A stretch of DNA of 29,650 nucleotides from Nemertoderma westbladi (GCA_032718475.1 JAUCBJ010001645.1:1-29650), one strand, 5' to 3'; shown: positions 1 through 9,494, numbered from the stretch's first letter. Notes: generated from the sequence alone by a model not told the origin. Program-made: numbers and translations.

Positions 1-252
1 GCTGGTTGTTGGTTGTGGTTGTGGTTGTGGTTGTGGTTGTTGGTTGTTGGTTGTTGGTTGTGGTTGTGGTTGTGGTTGTGGTTGTGGTTGTGGTTGTGGT
101 TGTGGTTGTGGTTGTTGGTTGTGGTTGTTGGTTGTGGTTGTGGTTGTTGGTTGTGGTTGTTGGTTGTGGTTGTGGTTGTTGGTTGTTGGTTCTGGTTGTT
201 GATTGTGGTTGTTGGTTGTGGTTGTTGGTTGTGGTTGTTGGTTGTGGTTGTT
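1..252. repeat. (TTGTGG)n-type simple repeat
   Basis: Hexamer-like repeat built from GGTTGT and GGTTGTTGGTTG variants, G/T-only on this strand apart from a single A (near 202). It starts before the window edge, so its full length is unknown. It is open in two forward frames only because the unit lacks stop codons; I do not regard these as genes. It is not the animal telomere repeat TTAGGG. It ends at the unique sequence CACACGAGG. Confidence 0.95.
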
Positions 253-1208
253 CACACGAGGAAACTTTATTTTACCGTCAAACTCTACATTTAACATTTA
301 ATTTAAAATTTAACATTTTAATCTGTATATATTCTACTGTATTTTCCATCGTTTTTGAAAGCTGATGTATTTTTCCACATCCACAATAAACAATACCCAT
401 TCCCAATGGCCTTGCAAACAACCTATTTATTAAATTTAAAGGCAAACATTGACTACTGAAGTCAAATGATATATTTTTGAAATTGCGGTGATCAAATATT
501 TATTCAATTGTGGAATTCGTGTTTTTCACATTGTTGATTTTGACGTAGGATCGTTAAAATCCTTTATAAAGAACCATTGATGCGTAATGTTTTAGATGTT
601 TTGCCAACCAGTGAGACGCAATAAATGCAGGATTAAATCTAATTATAAATACACACTTCCAATCAATAGACACTTAGATTTATTGTTGCACCAACGATCT
701 ATAAACCACGAAATGTGCATCTATGCCAAGTATAGTTTATCTCAAGCAAATAGAGCCTCTTTACGAGCCCTATAATGCAATCGTTATTTATTATAGGCTT
801 TAATTATTATCGTTGGGAAATTATATTACTCAATTCACCACTTGGCTACTTTCATTATTACTTGCATACCGATACCGTGGCTTTAAATACCATAATCGGG
901 GAAATTTTTGTATGACACTGACAGTATATGTGTCTACTGCATAGGTAGGCATACTGCTGCTACAACTGCACTGTTGAACAAACAAATGGGCTTAAATTAA
1001 AGCTAATCAGGGACTGACTTGTGACCATTCAACTGGCGAGTAAAGCCGTGTGGGTAAACGGAGTTTGTGGTCTTCGCGGATATAGAACATGACCAGTCGG
1101 AAGCGAAAATTTAATTCAGTAATTTGATATTTGAATGCGGAAATATTTTAGGCTCATTACTCATGATGGTCAATTTGCACAACCATTAAGCCATCGAATC
1201 CTTTTCAC
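253..1208. other. Gene-free AT-rich stretch
   Basis: About 950 bp of AT-rich sequence. I see no ORF of note, no RNA gene and no recognisable element remnant. It separates the hexamer repeat from the 63-bp minisatellite. Confidence 0.6.
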
Positions 1209-2168
1209 CTAAAGGAATGCCTGTTCACCACCATGGGTGATCTTCCACAGTAAACCCTTCCACTCTGTTTCCTAAAGGAATGCCTGTTCACCACCATGGG
1301 TGATCTTCCATAGTAACCATTCCACTCTGTTTCCTAAAGGAATGCTTGTTCTCCACCATGGGTGATCTTCCACAGTAACCCTTCCACTCTGTTTTCTAAA
1401 GGAATGCCTGTTCACCACCATGGGTGATCTTCCACAGTAAACCCTTCCACTCTGTTTCCTAAAGGAATGCCTGTTCACCACCATGGGTGATCTTCCATAG
1501 TAACCATTCCACTCTGTTTCCTAAAGGAATGCTTGTTCTCCACCATGGGTGATCTTCCACAGTAACCATTCCACTCTGTTTCCTAAAGGAATGTTTGTCC
1601 TCCACCATGGGTGATCTTCCACAGTAACCATTCCACTCTGTTTCCTAAAGGTATGCCTGTTAACCATCATGTGTGATCTTCCACAGTAAACCCTTCCACT
1701 CTGTTTCCTAAAGGAATGCCTGTTCTCCACCATGGGTGATCTTCCATAGTAAACCCTTCCACTCTGTTTCCTAAAGGACTGCCAGTTCACCACCATGGGT
1801 GATCTTCCATAGTAAACCCTTCCACTCTGTTTCCTAAAGGAATGCCTGTTCTCCACCATGGTGATCTTCCATAGTAAACCCTTCCACTCTGTTTCCTAAA
1901 GGAATGCTTGCTCTCTACCATGGGTGATCTTCCATAGCAAACCCTTCCACTCTGTTTCCTAAAGGAATGCTTGTTCTCCACCATGGGTGATCTTCCATAG
2001 TAAACCCTTCCACTATGTTTCCTAAAGGAATGCTTGCTCTCAACCATGGGTGATCTTCCATAGTAAACCCTTCCACTCTGTTTCCTAAAGGACTGCCTGT
2101 TCTCCACCATGGGTGATCTTCCATAGTAAACCCTTAATGCCTGTTAACCATAATGTGTGATCTTCCAC
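1209..2168. repeat. 63-bp minisatellite, about 15 units
   Basis: Tandem units of 63 bp, some 62 bp, each running from CTAAAGGAATGCCTG through CCACCATGGGTGATC to TTCCACTCTGTTTC. Sub-types differ at TAAACCCTT versus TAACCATT and at CCACAG versus CCATAG. The last copy, after about 2140, is degenerate. Because 63 is a multiple of three, the minus strand is open as a 21-residue periodic peptide. Indels of 1 bp break those frames, so coding is unlikely. Each unit carries a CCACCATGG string on the plus strand, a strong Kozak context, followed by a stop after five or six codons. Confidence 0.93.
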
Positions 2169-2451
2169 GGTACCACAGTAAAGCTGTTTCCAAATGTATT
2201 TCCTTTCATACCATGTAAAGTACATGTATATAGTAACCATGATAATAATAACATTTTAAATTTTTTAATAAAATTACACATTGTACAGTAAAGTATATTT
2301 ACTATTTAATTTATTGAACAATGCATAGTTATTAATAATTTAATAATTCTTAAATTGGTTTTGTTCTTTATAAAGTTCGTGTTATAAATTATATTGCTTT
2401 TGTATATACACATATTCCACATTTACATATATAACGCGTCTGATTAATCAT
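2169..2451 (+). other. AT-rich upstream region of the GPCR exon
   Basis: Strongly AT-rich sequence immediately 5' of the receptor exon. The reading frame of the exon is open back to the stop codon at 2371-2373, with no other ATG, so the initiator is 2452 or the in-frame ATG at 2461. A promoter or 5' UTR is expected here or farther upstream. I see no unambiguous TATA or initiator element. Confidence 0.4.
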
Positions 2452-2776
2452 ATGTTGATCATGAGCTATACACCCATCAATAATGCCAGCAGTGGTTCAT
2501 TGGCGAACAACACTAACGGTAGCAACTATCTGACTACAGAAGCGGCGAACAACACTAACGGTAGCAACTATCTGACTGCAGAAGCAGGAGGCGATGGTTA
2601 CGTCATCCCTTATGCGGAGTTTCGTATGAAGATCATAGTCAGTGGTTTTATTATGGTTATTGCGGTTCTTAGCAACCTAACGGTTCTAATTACAATGCTG
2701 CGCAGTCGTAGAAGATTAAAGTCTAGAGTTCGATTTCTCATTCTGCATCTCAGCATGGCTGATCTTGCGATTTCAG
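2452..2776 (+). CDS. First coding exon of a class A GPCR (GnRH/AKH/vasopressin-like)
   Basis: The exon encodes 108 residues plus one base, then splices out. Residues 1-50 are a Ser/Thr/Asn-rich extracellular tail with N-glycosylation sequons (NAS, and NNT and NGS twice each). Residues about 61-84 form TM1, with the conserved Asn in SNLTVLI. A basic first intracellular loop follows (RSRRRLKSRV), then the start of TM2 with LILHLSMADLA, whose Asp matches position 2.50. The SRVRFLILHLSMADL block is typical of receptors in the GnRH/AKH/corazonin/vasopressin group; this is family recall, not a search. In frame the codons run only a few residues past a good donor (TCAG/GTTAAT), so the exon ends in phase 1. 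Later exons were not recognised in the window. Two candidate starts lie three codons apart (2452, 2461). No signal peptide is evident, as usual for this class. The family is fairly sure, the subfamily is tentative. Confidence 0.8.
2503..2586 (+). repeat. 42-bp tandem duplication in the receptor ectodomain
   Basis: Two adjacent 42-bp copies (2503-2544 and 2545-2586) differ at two bases. Each encodes a 14-residue block containing NNTNGSNYLT, so the duplication keeps the frame and doubles two N-glycosylation sequons. The near identity points to a recent event. Confidence 0.9.
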
Positions 2777-2782
2777 GTTAAT
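2777..2782 (+). other. Splice donor after GPCR exon 1
   Basis: CAG/GTTAAT is a reasonable donor. It falls inside TM2 just after the conserved Asp, and the in-frame continuation stops within two codons, which supports an intron starting here. Confidence 0.6.
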
Positions 2783-3765
2783 ATATAATCAATAAAAAAT
2801 AATACTTTAAAATATTAGTTTTATATATGGGATGGGTATCTTTAAGGTGTTTTTACATTTATTCGTGTTTTTACTTAATTCAGCATAAATTAAATCTTTA
2901 AAGTTCGTCGTGATGAGCTATGCAAGTCAATTATTAAAACTATCAAGTGTTATTATAAAGTATTATTAATATTATTGCTATACATCATTAATAGTAAAAA
3001 TAATAAAATTTAATTACTACATTGAGTAGCGCGACTGATAAAGTCTGTAAAAGATTACGGATACTGTTTCTAAAAATTATTTATTCACTAAACTTTGGGA
3101 CATGTAACAAGACATAACACCAAACGCAGTACAATAATTAGTACTGATGAAAAAAGGCAAATCATCAATACAATGTACGGGAATACCATTTGTAAATTTC
3201 TTAAATTCTTAACCGTCATGGAATCTCGTCATTATAAAATACAGTATATATACTGGACGTGGACAGCCCTTTCAATGGTGCCCTCGCCTTCGTCTTACCT
3301 ATGCAAAGGTCTCCTCCACCAGACTTCCAAATCCATGATCCCAAGTAGCATAAGGTATAAAAACATTACACATGCTCAGCCTCAGATCACCCAAGGAACA
3401 TTTTGCACAATAGATCATTTGACTGTTTAAATTAAATTTAGCTGATGATATGGGTTTACTGTCAGTAAGGAAGGAGCTATCGTCCATAATAAATTTTTTG
3501 TATTTATTATTATTTATGCTAAAAATTGCAGACAATCTTCCAACAAATGAGAAACTGAAAAGGCAACGTTTGGGCAGCTATGATGCTTAATTAAGATAGA
3601 CAATTTACCAAGTTTGTCTAATCTAAAGTCTATTTAATAATATCAAATTTATTGAAAAAGGACTTTACCAACCAGCTCTATATTATGGTGATTTCTCCCG
3701 ATAATCTGTGCGATTAATTATTTTAGAAGTTTTGTCTTTTTAGAACTGCAACGATTCATCATGTA
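2783..3765. other. Intronic or intergenic AT-rich stretch
   Basis: No exon could be assigned with confidence. A weak ORF at 3095-3430 contains a stretch reminiscent of a TM3 start (see rejected items) but lacks the rest of TM2. Otherwise the stretch is AT-rich and featureless. Confidence 0.45.
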
Positions 3766-4553
3766 CCGGGTGTTCCATAATGATTGCCCCTTATTTTAAA
3801 TTTATAATTGATTTAATTCTGAGCTTGCATGCAAAAATTTAGGGTCCAATACAAAAGTATACAAATTATATAGGCAATTCTTTAAACCTATCTTACTTTT
3901 CAATATTTGTGATTTAATCACAATTAAAAAAAATATAATTTATCCAGCGTTAGGCATCAGATTTACAGCCATGTTCCCCCTTTGCAGCACGGGGAACTCT
4001 TCGATAGTGACAAAGGATGTTGACGCCTTAAAAGGGCCGTTTTGGTTTGAGTTCAGTTTCATTATGCCACATAATCACGACCCTCTCTAAAAGTAACATC
4101 TCTGATCCTGTCATGTCAACCTTACGTTTTTCTTCAGAGTCATCGAAGATTGCACTGGAACTTGTCATTTTAATTACTTCTATTAGGCCTAATTCAGTAA
4201 ATTACCAAAGAAACACTAATACCGGTAACTGAATACTGTAATATATTGCAATACAGCAAAAGTCAGGCAGTAATAGCTGTTTAAACAGGGCTGCAACCTG
4301 CAAAGCTGATGCCTAACGTTGGATAAATTATATTTTTTTTAAATTGTGATTAAATCACAAATATTGAAAAGTAAGATAGGTTTAAAGAATTGCCTATAAA
4401 ATTTTATACTTTTGTATTGGACCCTAAATTTTTGCATACAAGCTAAGAATTAAATTCTCTTTCGAATGGTATAGTACACTAAGGTGCATGTCTGACAGTT
4501 TTGGCTGGCCAGGGGGGGGGGGGATGGGTGCGCAATCAGTATGGAACACCCGG
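3766..4553. mobile_element. TA-flanked non-autonomous DNA element with long inverted arms
   Basis: The left arm (3766-3960) starts CCGGGTGTTCCATA and ends GCGTTAGGCATCAG. The right arm (4306-4553) is its near-perfect reverse complement, ending TATGGAACACCCGG. Both ends are flanked by TA, the target used by Tc1/mariner-type transposases, although GTAC on both sides makes the exact tip ambiguous. The right arm is about 50 bp longer because of extra sequence that includes a G-run (4512-4523). The 345-bp core (3961-4305) encodes no transposase, so mobilisation must have been in trans. A transcript could fold into a hairpin with arms of about 200 bp. Confidence 0.85.
4028..4168 (-). CDS. Small ORF in the core of the inverted-repeat element
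   Basis: A 46-codon minus-strand ORF starts at the ATG at 4166-4168 and stops at 4028-4030. The product is acidic then basic, with an MTSSSAIFDDSEEKRK start and an LLLERVVIMWH block in the middle. It looks more protein-like than most short ORFs here, but I recognise no family. It could be a transposase N-terminal remnant, a captured exon or chance. Confidence 0.15.
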   Translation of the reverse strand: MTSSSAIFDDSEEKRKVDMTGSEMLLLERVVIMWHNETELKPKRPF

Positions 4554-5843
4554 TACTAACTAATATTATGTCACATTCGTACAATATGACAGATAGATTT
4601 GTATTTAACTAAATAGGTACAGGACAACACCTCTAATTTGCAAAAATTTGACAACATGGTTGATGTTGTTTCATTTCTTTACGGTGTGTTTTGAACGTCA
4701 ATATGACTTTCCCTAATCAGTATAAAAAATTCATCATTTTTTAATCTCATATGTAATACAGTACTTCTTTCAAATTGATAATCCACCTGTGTGGTGGAAG
4801 AGCAAGTGGTGGATTAGATAAGATAGGCGGCAACATAATTGGAAGAATTTGACAGGTTTTGCACTATACTGATGCACTGTATGTCACTGATAGGCCTACA
4901 CATTTGATTGAAAGAAAATAGTAGTTGTTGTCATAAATTATTAAATACCAGAAAGAACGTTCTCAATACATGCTATTCTGGTTTTACCCGCATCTCACTT
5001 TTATCTCGAAAAACACAACACAACCTCATTGGCATTTTTACGTCGTCATTAAGTTTGTCTTGCAAATTTGATGAAAGTACAGGTACATAAACCAGAATGT
5101 CACCCACCATTCACAATTTTGGATAAGTTACTCAGATAAAGTAAATCTAGGTGATATGAAATCATGCTGGCACCAGTTGTGGCTGGCCACACCACAACCC
5201 ATCTGATGGTAACACATTACTGCCGAAATCCGAGGAAACTTACTCAATTTGAGTATATCTGAACTGTAAATCTAAATACTATCATATACAGCACCTATCC
5301 TAATAACATTTCTGGAATATATTATAATACTGGAATATACTTTATATATTTTATCATAGCATTATCATGAGTTGATAGAAAATAATTTAGTGGGATGTAT
5401 CATATTTACACATATAAATATATTTTTAATATTTATAAGTACCGGTAATCAATATTGTTCCACGATCTATCATATGTTACTAATAATTCACAGCACACAA
5501 GCCACAATGTGTAGGCCTACACAGAACATACTAACTAATTCTCACCTGGAGGTACAAAGGTTATTTCAGCCTTGCTCTCACAGTATCCCTCACTATGTTG
5601 CAGTAGTTTACAGAAGCTCATAAAACGTATTTTAATTTACACATTGTGTGATCTAAGACAACAAATTATATTATGACTATTACTGATTCTTGCATTTCCA
5701 TTTAAACAATTTTCTTAAATTTGTCGTTATATCGATATATATTAAATTATAATTACTAAGCAATAAAATGCTGTATTTTGGTAAAGAAGAAGGATAGGAA
5801 AATGGGGCGATTAAATATATATATATAAAAATTAAAATTAGAA
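4554..5843. other. Gene-free stretch with 8-bp palindromes
   Basis: No coding region or RNA gene is supported. It holds perfect palindromes, including a 16-bp one at 5508-5523 (TGTGTAGGCCTACACA), plus TACCGGTA at 5440-5447 and TAGGCCTA at 4891-4898. Confidence 0.5.
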
Positions 5844-6030
5844 CTATAAAAGTAAAGCTATAAAAGCTATAAAAGCTATAAAAGCTATAAAAGTAAAGCT
5901 ATAAAAGCTATAAAAGCTATAAAAGCTATAAAAGCTATAAAAGCTATAAAAGCTATAAAAGCTATAAAAGCTATAAAAGTAAAGCTATAAAATTAAACCT
6001 ATAAAATTAAACCTATAAAAGCTATAAAAG
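5844..6030 (+). repeat. 9-bp tandem repeat (CTATAAAAG)n, TATA-box-like
   Basis: Sixteen copies of CTATAAAAG occur, nine of them uninterrupted. They are separated in three places by TAAAG and in two units altered to CTATAAAATTAAAC. Every intact unit contains TATAAAAG, a match to the consensus TATA box, all on the plus strand. The run grades into ATATATATA upstream and TTTTAAAAG downstream. Confidence 0.92.
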
Positions 6031-6393
6031 TTTTAAAAGTTTGAAATTTTACCCAGACCCCCTGAAAGACAGGAGAGGGGTAAGATCGGGTTGTCAGGCT
6101 GTCGCGGCCAATAATGAAACAACAAGAATGAATTTCGTCTAGGTGGAGTAGACGGCCTATTGAATTGCAGCATAATTCGAAAGGGAATACTGACAATTAG
6201 AATTGGTACGTAGACAATTCGGTCGGACCCATACAATAATATGATTTGTATTTGCCCTATATCCCTCGAGATACTCTAATGCACTACATAATACTAGAAA
6301 AACGTTGATTTATTATTGGTGTTATGGGTGAATGAGTGGCTTCATATTATTATTACTTTTTGTTGGGCACAGCTTTTGCAAAGTCGGCAATGA
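6031..6393. other. No recognised gene
   Basis: Short ORFs occur on the minus strand (5999-6236), but they run partly through the simple repeat and resemble no family I know. The 3' body of the adjacent SINE-like element may extend into this stretch, because the element is on the minus strand. Confidence 0.4.
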
Positions 6394-6463
6394 CGTCCAG
6401 GTGGGATCGAACTATGGTGACCTCCATGTTGGAAGTCTGACGCTCTAACCCTACAGCTAGCGG
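6394..6463 (-). mobile_element. tRNA-derived SINE head, Gly(TCC)-like
   Basis: On the minus strand there is a tRNA-like segment. An A-box-like TAGCTGTAGGGTTAGAGC (6442-6459) is followed by an anticodon-arm-like CAGACTTCCAACATGG and a B box GTTCGATCCCAC (6401-6412). The order and spacing fit a Pol III internal promoter. The arms pair imperfectly and the element continues past the tRNA part, so a SINE 5' head is more likely than a working tRNA gene. The nearest tRNA appears to be Gly(TCC), by loop sequence only. Confidence 0.6.
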
Positions 6464-7016
6464 CTCAAGTAAAAGATACACCTGGAAATACTATCTGATA
6501 CCTTGTATGTCCGCAATTTATCTCCTCATGGCCTCCCATCTGTCAATACCTTCATATGCTGCCTGTTTGACGCCTCTGGGGAGATAATTGTCTATGTATA
6601 CGTAGATAAAATGAGCTGTCGGTAATATTCAATGACGATGCCAGTTATTCTTCAGTAACAGCTGGCCTTGATTAACTTAATTAATACTGATTATTGATTA
6701 TTACAGCCTGGTTCATACATGTTTTGGACAAGTCTTTCATACAAAAATTTATAAAAAATTGGATGATGACAGATTGACGGAGTTCCTATTTTAAAGTATG
6801 TGATGATTTAATTTCAACGCCTTGGTTATTGAGTATTCTTATCTTAGTATACCTTTAGCCATCCATATTCGTACGCATTTGCCTTATTCAAATGTACACA
6901 TGCATGCATTCATTATGTGTAATTTATTCTGATAGAGAATGATCCGTATATGATTTTAGAGATTAGGCATTGTGAGTCGAGTGAGTACAATTGTAAAGCA
7001 GTTTGAAGAATAACTG

Positions 7017-7106
7017 CGGTGTAACTGGTGCAATATCGACGGAGACACCTTTTACAAACGGCGGTGTAACTGGTGCAATATCGACATAGAGACACTTTTT
7101 TTAAAC
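7017..7106. repeat. 45-bp tandem duplication
   Basis: CGGTGTAACTGGTGCAATAT recurs at a 45-bp offset (7017 and 7062), followed in both copies by CGAC, a few variable bases, GAGACAC and a T-rich tail. There are only two copies. Confidence 0.85.
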
Positions 7107-7219
7107 GCTTGTAGCTAAAGAATGAAAGCAAAAATAAAAATTCTGGCTCACCCAGTCAGTGGTCGGGAGGTGAAATTATCTTTGTTTCTAATTTCATGCA
7201 ATCTCATTAAGATTTGTAG

Positions 7220-7251
7220 AAAAAAAAATTTTTTTTTTTTGGGGGGGGGGG
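7220..7251. repeat. Adjacent A, T and G homopolymer runs
   Basis: Nine A, twelve T and eleven G in direct succession. Lengths could be affected by assembly or sequencing error. Confidence 0.85.
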
Positions 7252-7843
7252 TACCTGAATAACGACACTATATTCCAGAACATGGTGTACTTAGATATGA
7301 TATGAAACCTTTGTTGACCCATATTTTGCAAATATTTTACCGGTATGTAGGCCTACGCCTATGCTCGTTTGTTATATTTATTGTTCAATGGGCGTTTTTG
7401 TTTAATTACTTTTTTCAGACGCGAACATTTCCAATAATTTGTATTAAATAGTAGGGAGTGTGCAAAGTACAAACCCAAGGTAAGGCAAAGACAAGGCAAA
7501 AAATACATTATATATTAACTATATTAAATAATATTAATATTATTAATTAATATAAGTGAACACAATGTATTCCTGTCGAAATCTATTTTAACGGTACTAA
7601 TTCGCCATGTCAACAACACCCATGACCATTTTATACTATGTTTTTTTTTATTAAATAATTTTTGACGTGGATATTCTAGCCGGTAGATAGTACTATTATA
7701 TCTTAGTTCAATCTGAATAATTCCACGTAGCTAATGTTATTTACTAGCTAGCAGATTTAATTAGCTAGTAAAAAAATTGTATTAAAATTAAATATAAGAA
7801 CAGCATGATATTGCATACCGCCTCGTAATTTAACTTGGTTTAC

Positions 7844-7866
7844 ACACACACTATATTAGTGTGTGT
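7844..7866. other. Perfect 10-bp hairpin in AC/GT sequence
   Basis: ACACACACTA, a 3-base loop TAT, then TAGTGTGTGT: a perfect inverted repeat with a minimal loop. Function unknown; it may be a by-product of simple-repeat sequence. Confidence 0.6.
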
Positions 7867-8252
7867 ACATTTATTCATAAAATCAAAAAATAAAATAACA
7901 TATATTTGTATTATACATAGCTAGTGTTTTTTATGGTTGTTAGCAGTTTTCGTTGTGTTGAAAATGAATTTAGCTAAATTGAAATTTCACAAATTTTCCA
8001 GAATAAGCAAAAACTGTAAATAAAATATTTTTGTTTTTTAGTAAAATTTTTTATAGCTAGTATTTTGATAAATAGAAGCTATATTAAAAAATATTTTAGA
8101 ATGTTGACTATGTTCTAGAAAATAATATATAAAAATCAAAGAAGCTTTAGCTCGTGGAAAACAATTGGATGGGGGTTTCAACATGACGAACTAGTACCCT
8201 ATTTACGTTTCAAAAGACAAAATATTTCTCATAATAGGACGATCGGCGCTAT

Positions 8253-8471
8253 ATGATGGATGAGTCGTGTCTGTTTTGCCGAAAAACATCTGGAACACTA
8301 ATCAGTGGAGGACCTATTCGCATAAAGAACATCATAGCTTGTAGTGCAGCCCGTGAAAGTGATACCCTCAATGAGATTCTTCAGCCAAAACTTAATAACG
8401 ATTCGGAACTGAATGTTATTTTTCACAAACAGTGCATTTCTACATATACTTCGAAACAACATAGAGCGTGA
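8253..8471 (+). pseudogene. N-terminal zinc-like segment of the decayed element protein
   Basis: This segment begins MMDESCLFCRKTSG and contains CLFC, then ISGGPIRIKNIIAC, then FHKQCISTYTSKQH. That gives a CxxC plus HxxxC arrangement that could bind one zinc ion. In the family this cluster sits at the very N-terminus, and the ATG at 8253 or 8256 is the likely original start. The frame closes at 8471, but the protein-like sequence resumes one frame over (RELKRRHISNSEKLPE, from about 8470), so a small indel lies near 8460. The second zinc cluster that I recall in related proteins is not evident. Confidence 0.65.
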
Positions 8472-8656
8472 GTTAAAACGACGACACATTTCCAACTCAG
8501 AGAAATTACCAGAACCACCTGTGAAAAAATTGCGTTCTGATGTACTTATAAAATATGAAGGCGATGCTGAACATGAGACCATTCGTAAAGAGCGTTCAAA
8601 ACTGGCTATAAAGCTGAAAGAATGGTATGGAAACCGGCTCTTAGTTATAAATTTAA

Positions 8657-8809
8657 ATGGATGTGCTAGCATTATATGATGGATGAGCTAGCATTATATG
8701 ATGGATGTGCTAGCATTATATGATGGATGTGCTAGCATTATATGATGGATGTGCTAGCATTATATGATGGATGTGCTAGCATTATATGATGGATGTGCTA
8801 GCATTATAT
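8657..8809 (+). repeat. 22-bp tandem repeat inside the pseudogene
   Basis: Seven copies of a 22-bp unit containing GCTAGCATTATAT (starting at 8665 and every 22 bp to 8797) followed by GATGGATG(T/A). As 22 is not a multiple of three, the array scrambles the reading frame. The string TATATGATGGATGAG in the second copy (8673-8687) is identical to the start-codon region of the same pseudogene (8250-8264). Confidence 0.93.
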
Positions 8810-8810
8810 C

Positions 8811-9184
8811 TATCCAAGATGAATTATCTGATGTAATATCTTCGGTTGAAACGGTCGATGTTCCCATAGACAACACTGTCGCATATATAACCAAAGAAAT
8901 TGTCAAGGAAATGAATGGCATAATGAAAGAACGATCTATAGTTGAATACAACTTATCAGAATTTACAAGAGACCGAGCAATAGAGTCCACTAGCAAAACT
9001 CTACTAAGTCTAATTTCCAAATTAGTTTCTATAAATTAGTTTCTGGAGAAGAAACCAAACAATCTGCATCCTTGGCGCAGTCTATACAGGCACTAATAAG
9101 TGGAGTGTATAACCAGACAACTCTTGGGATGGCTATAAAGCTTCATTATCTATAGAAGAGCGTGGTTTTTCATCTGGCGATATT
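8811..9184 (+). pseudogene. Middle segment of the decayed protein, with a 14-bp duplication
   Basis: After the 22-bp array the protein resumes as an acidic helical stretch (DELSDVISSVETVD to LISKLVS). A 14-bp direct duplication of AAATTAGTTTCTAT near 9019-9046 throws the frame. Protein-like sequence continues in the shifted frame (EETKQSASLAQSIQALISGV) to about 9150, where another indel leads into the frame of the next segment. No catalytic motif is seen. Confidence 0.55.
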
Positions 9185-9470
9185 TTGGATGATTTTGACA
9201 AAAACCATCAACCAATTAGAGCGTGGATTGATAACTTTGACCTAAATGTATTTACCCCAAATGGTCTTCGTGACTCCCACTTAACAGCTATGGAGATACT
9301 GCAGACGTCCACAGGGAGCTCTGGAGGATGTCCAAATAACATATATTTTCCGCGCATTTCGAAGTCAGATTTGAATTCCATTAAATTATGCGGAATGGGT
9401 GCTGTAAGTTTACAACTTTACTTAGGTGAGAAAAACCCTCTCGCACCAAATATCATATACATACAGCCAG
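9155..9470 (+). pseudogene. Middle segment with the NFD...NG block
   Basis: The frame from about 9155 reads SIEERGFSSGDILDDFDKN, then WIDNFDLNVFTPNGLRDSH. The latter matches the DNFD...NG...(S/T)H block that I recall as conserved in this family. It ends with LGEKNPLAPN, equivalent to the family's PxxP region, before the frame is lost near 9470. Function of this region is unknown. Confidence 0.55.
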
Positions 9471-9494
9471 CTTTATGTATAGGCAGCTATTCAT

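Larger units (their letters stand above)
6464..8240. other. Gene-free AT-rich stretch with small repeats
   Basis: Nothing coding is supported. It contains the 45-bp duplication, the A/T/G homopolymer triad and the AC/GT hairpin listed separately. From about 7480 to 8110 it is very AT-rich with repeated AGCTAG/CTAGCTAG strings. Confidence 0.5.

Noticed and set aside
1-252. Telomere
   Set aside because: The G/T-rich hexamer is TTGTGG-like with irregular TTGG variants, not TTAGGG, and no subtelomeric orientation can be shown.
1272-2124. Minus-strand 21-residue periodic proteins in the 63-bp array
   Set aside because: Frames are interrupted by 62-bp units and start inside the repeat; no signal or domain.
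3095-3430. Second GPCR exon suggested by a MYGNTICKFLKFLTVM stretch like a TM3 start
   Set aside because: The missing half of TM2 and the first extracellular loop are absent before it, the sequence after it is not TM3-like, and splice sites are poor.
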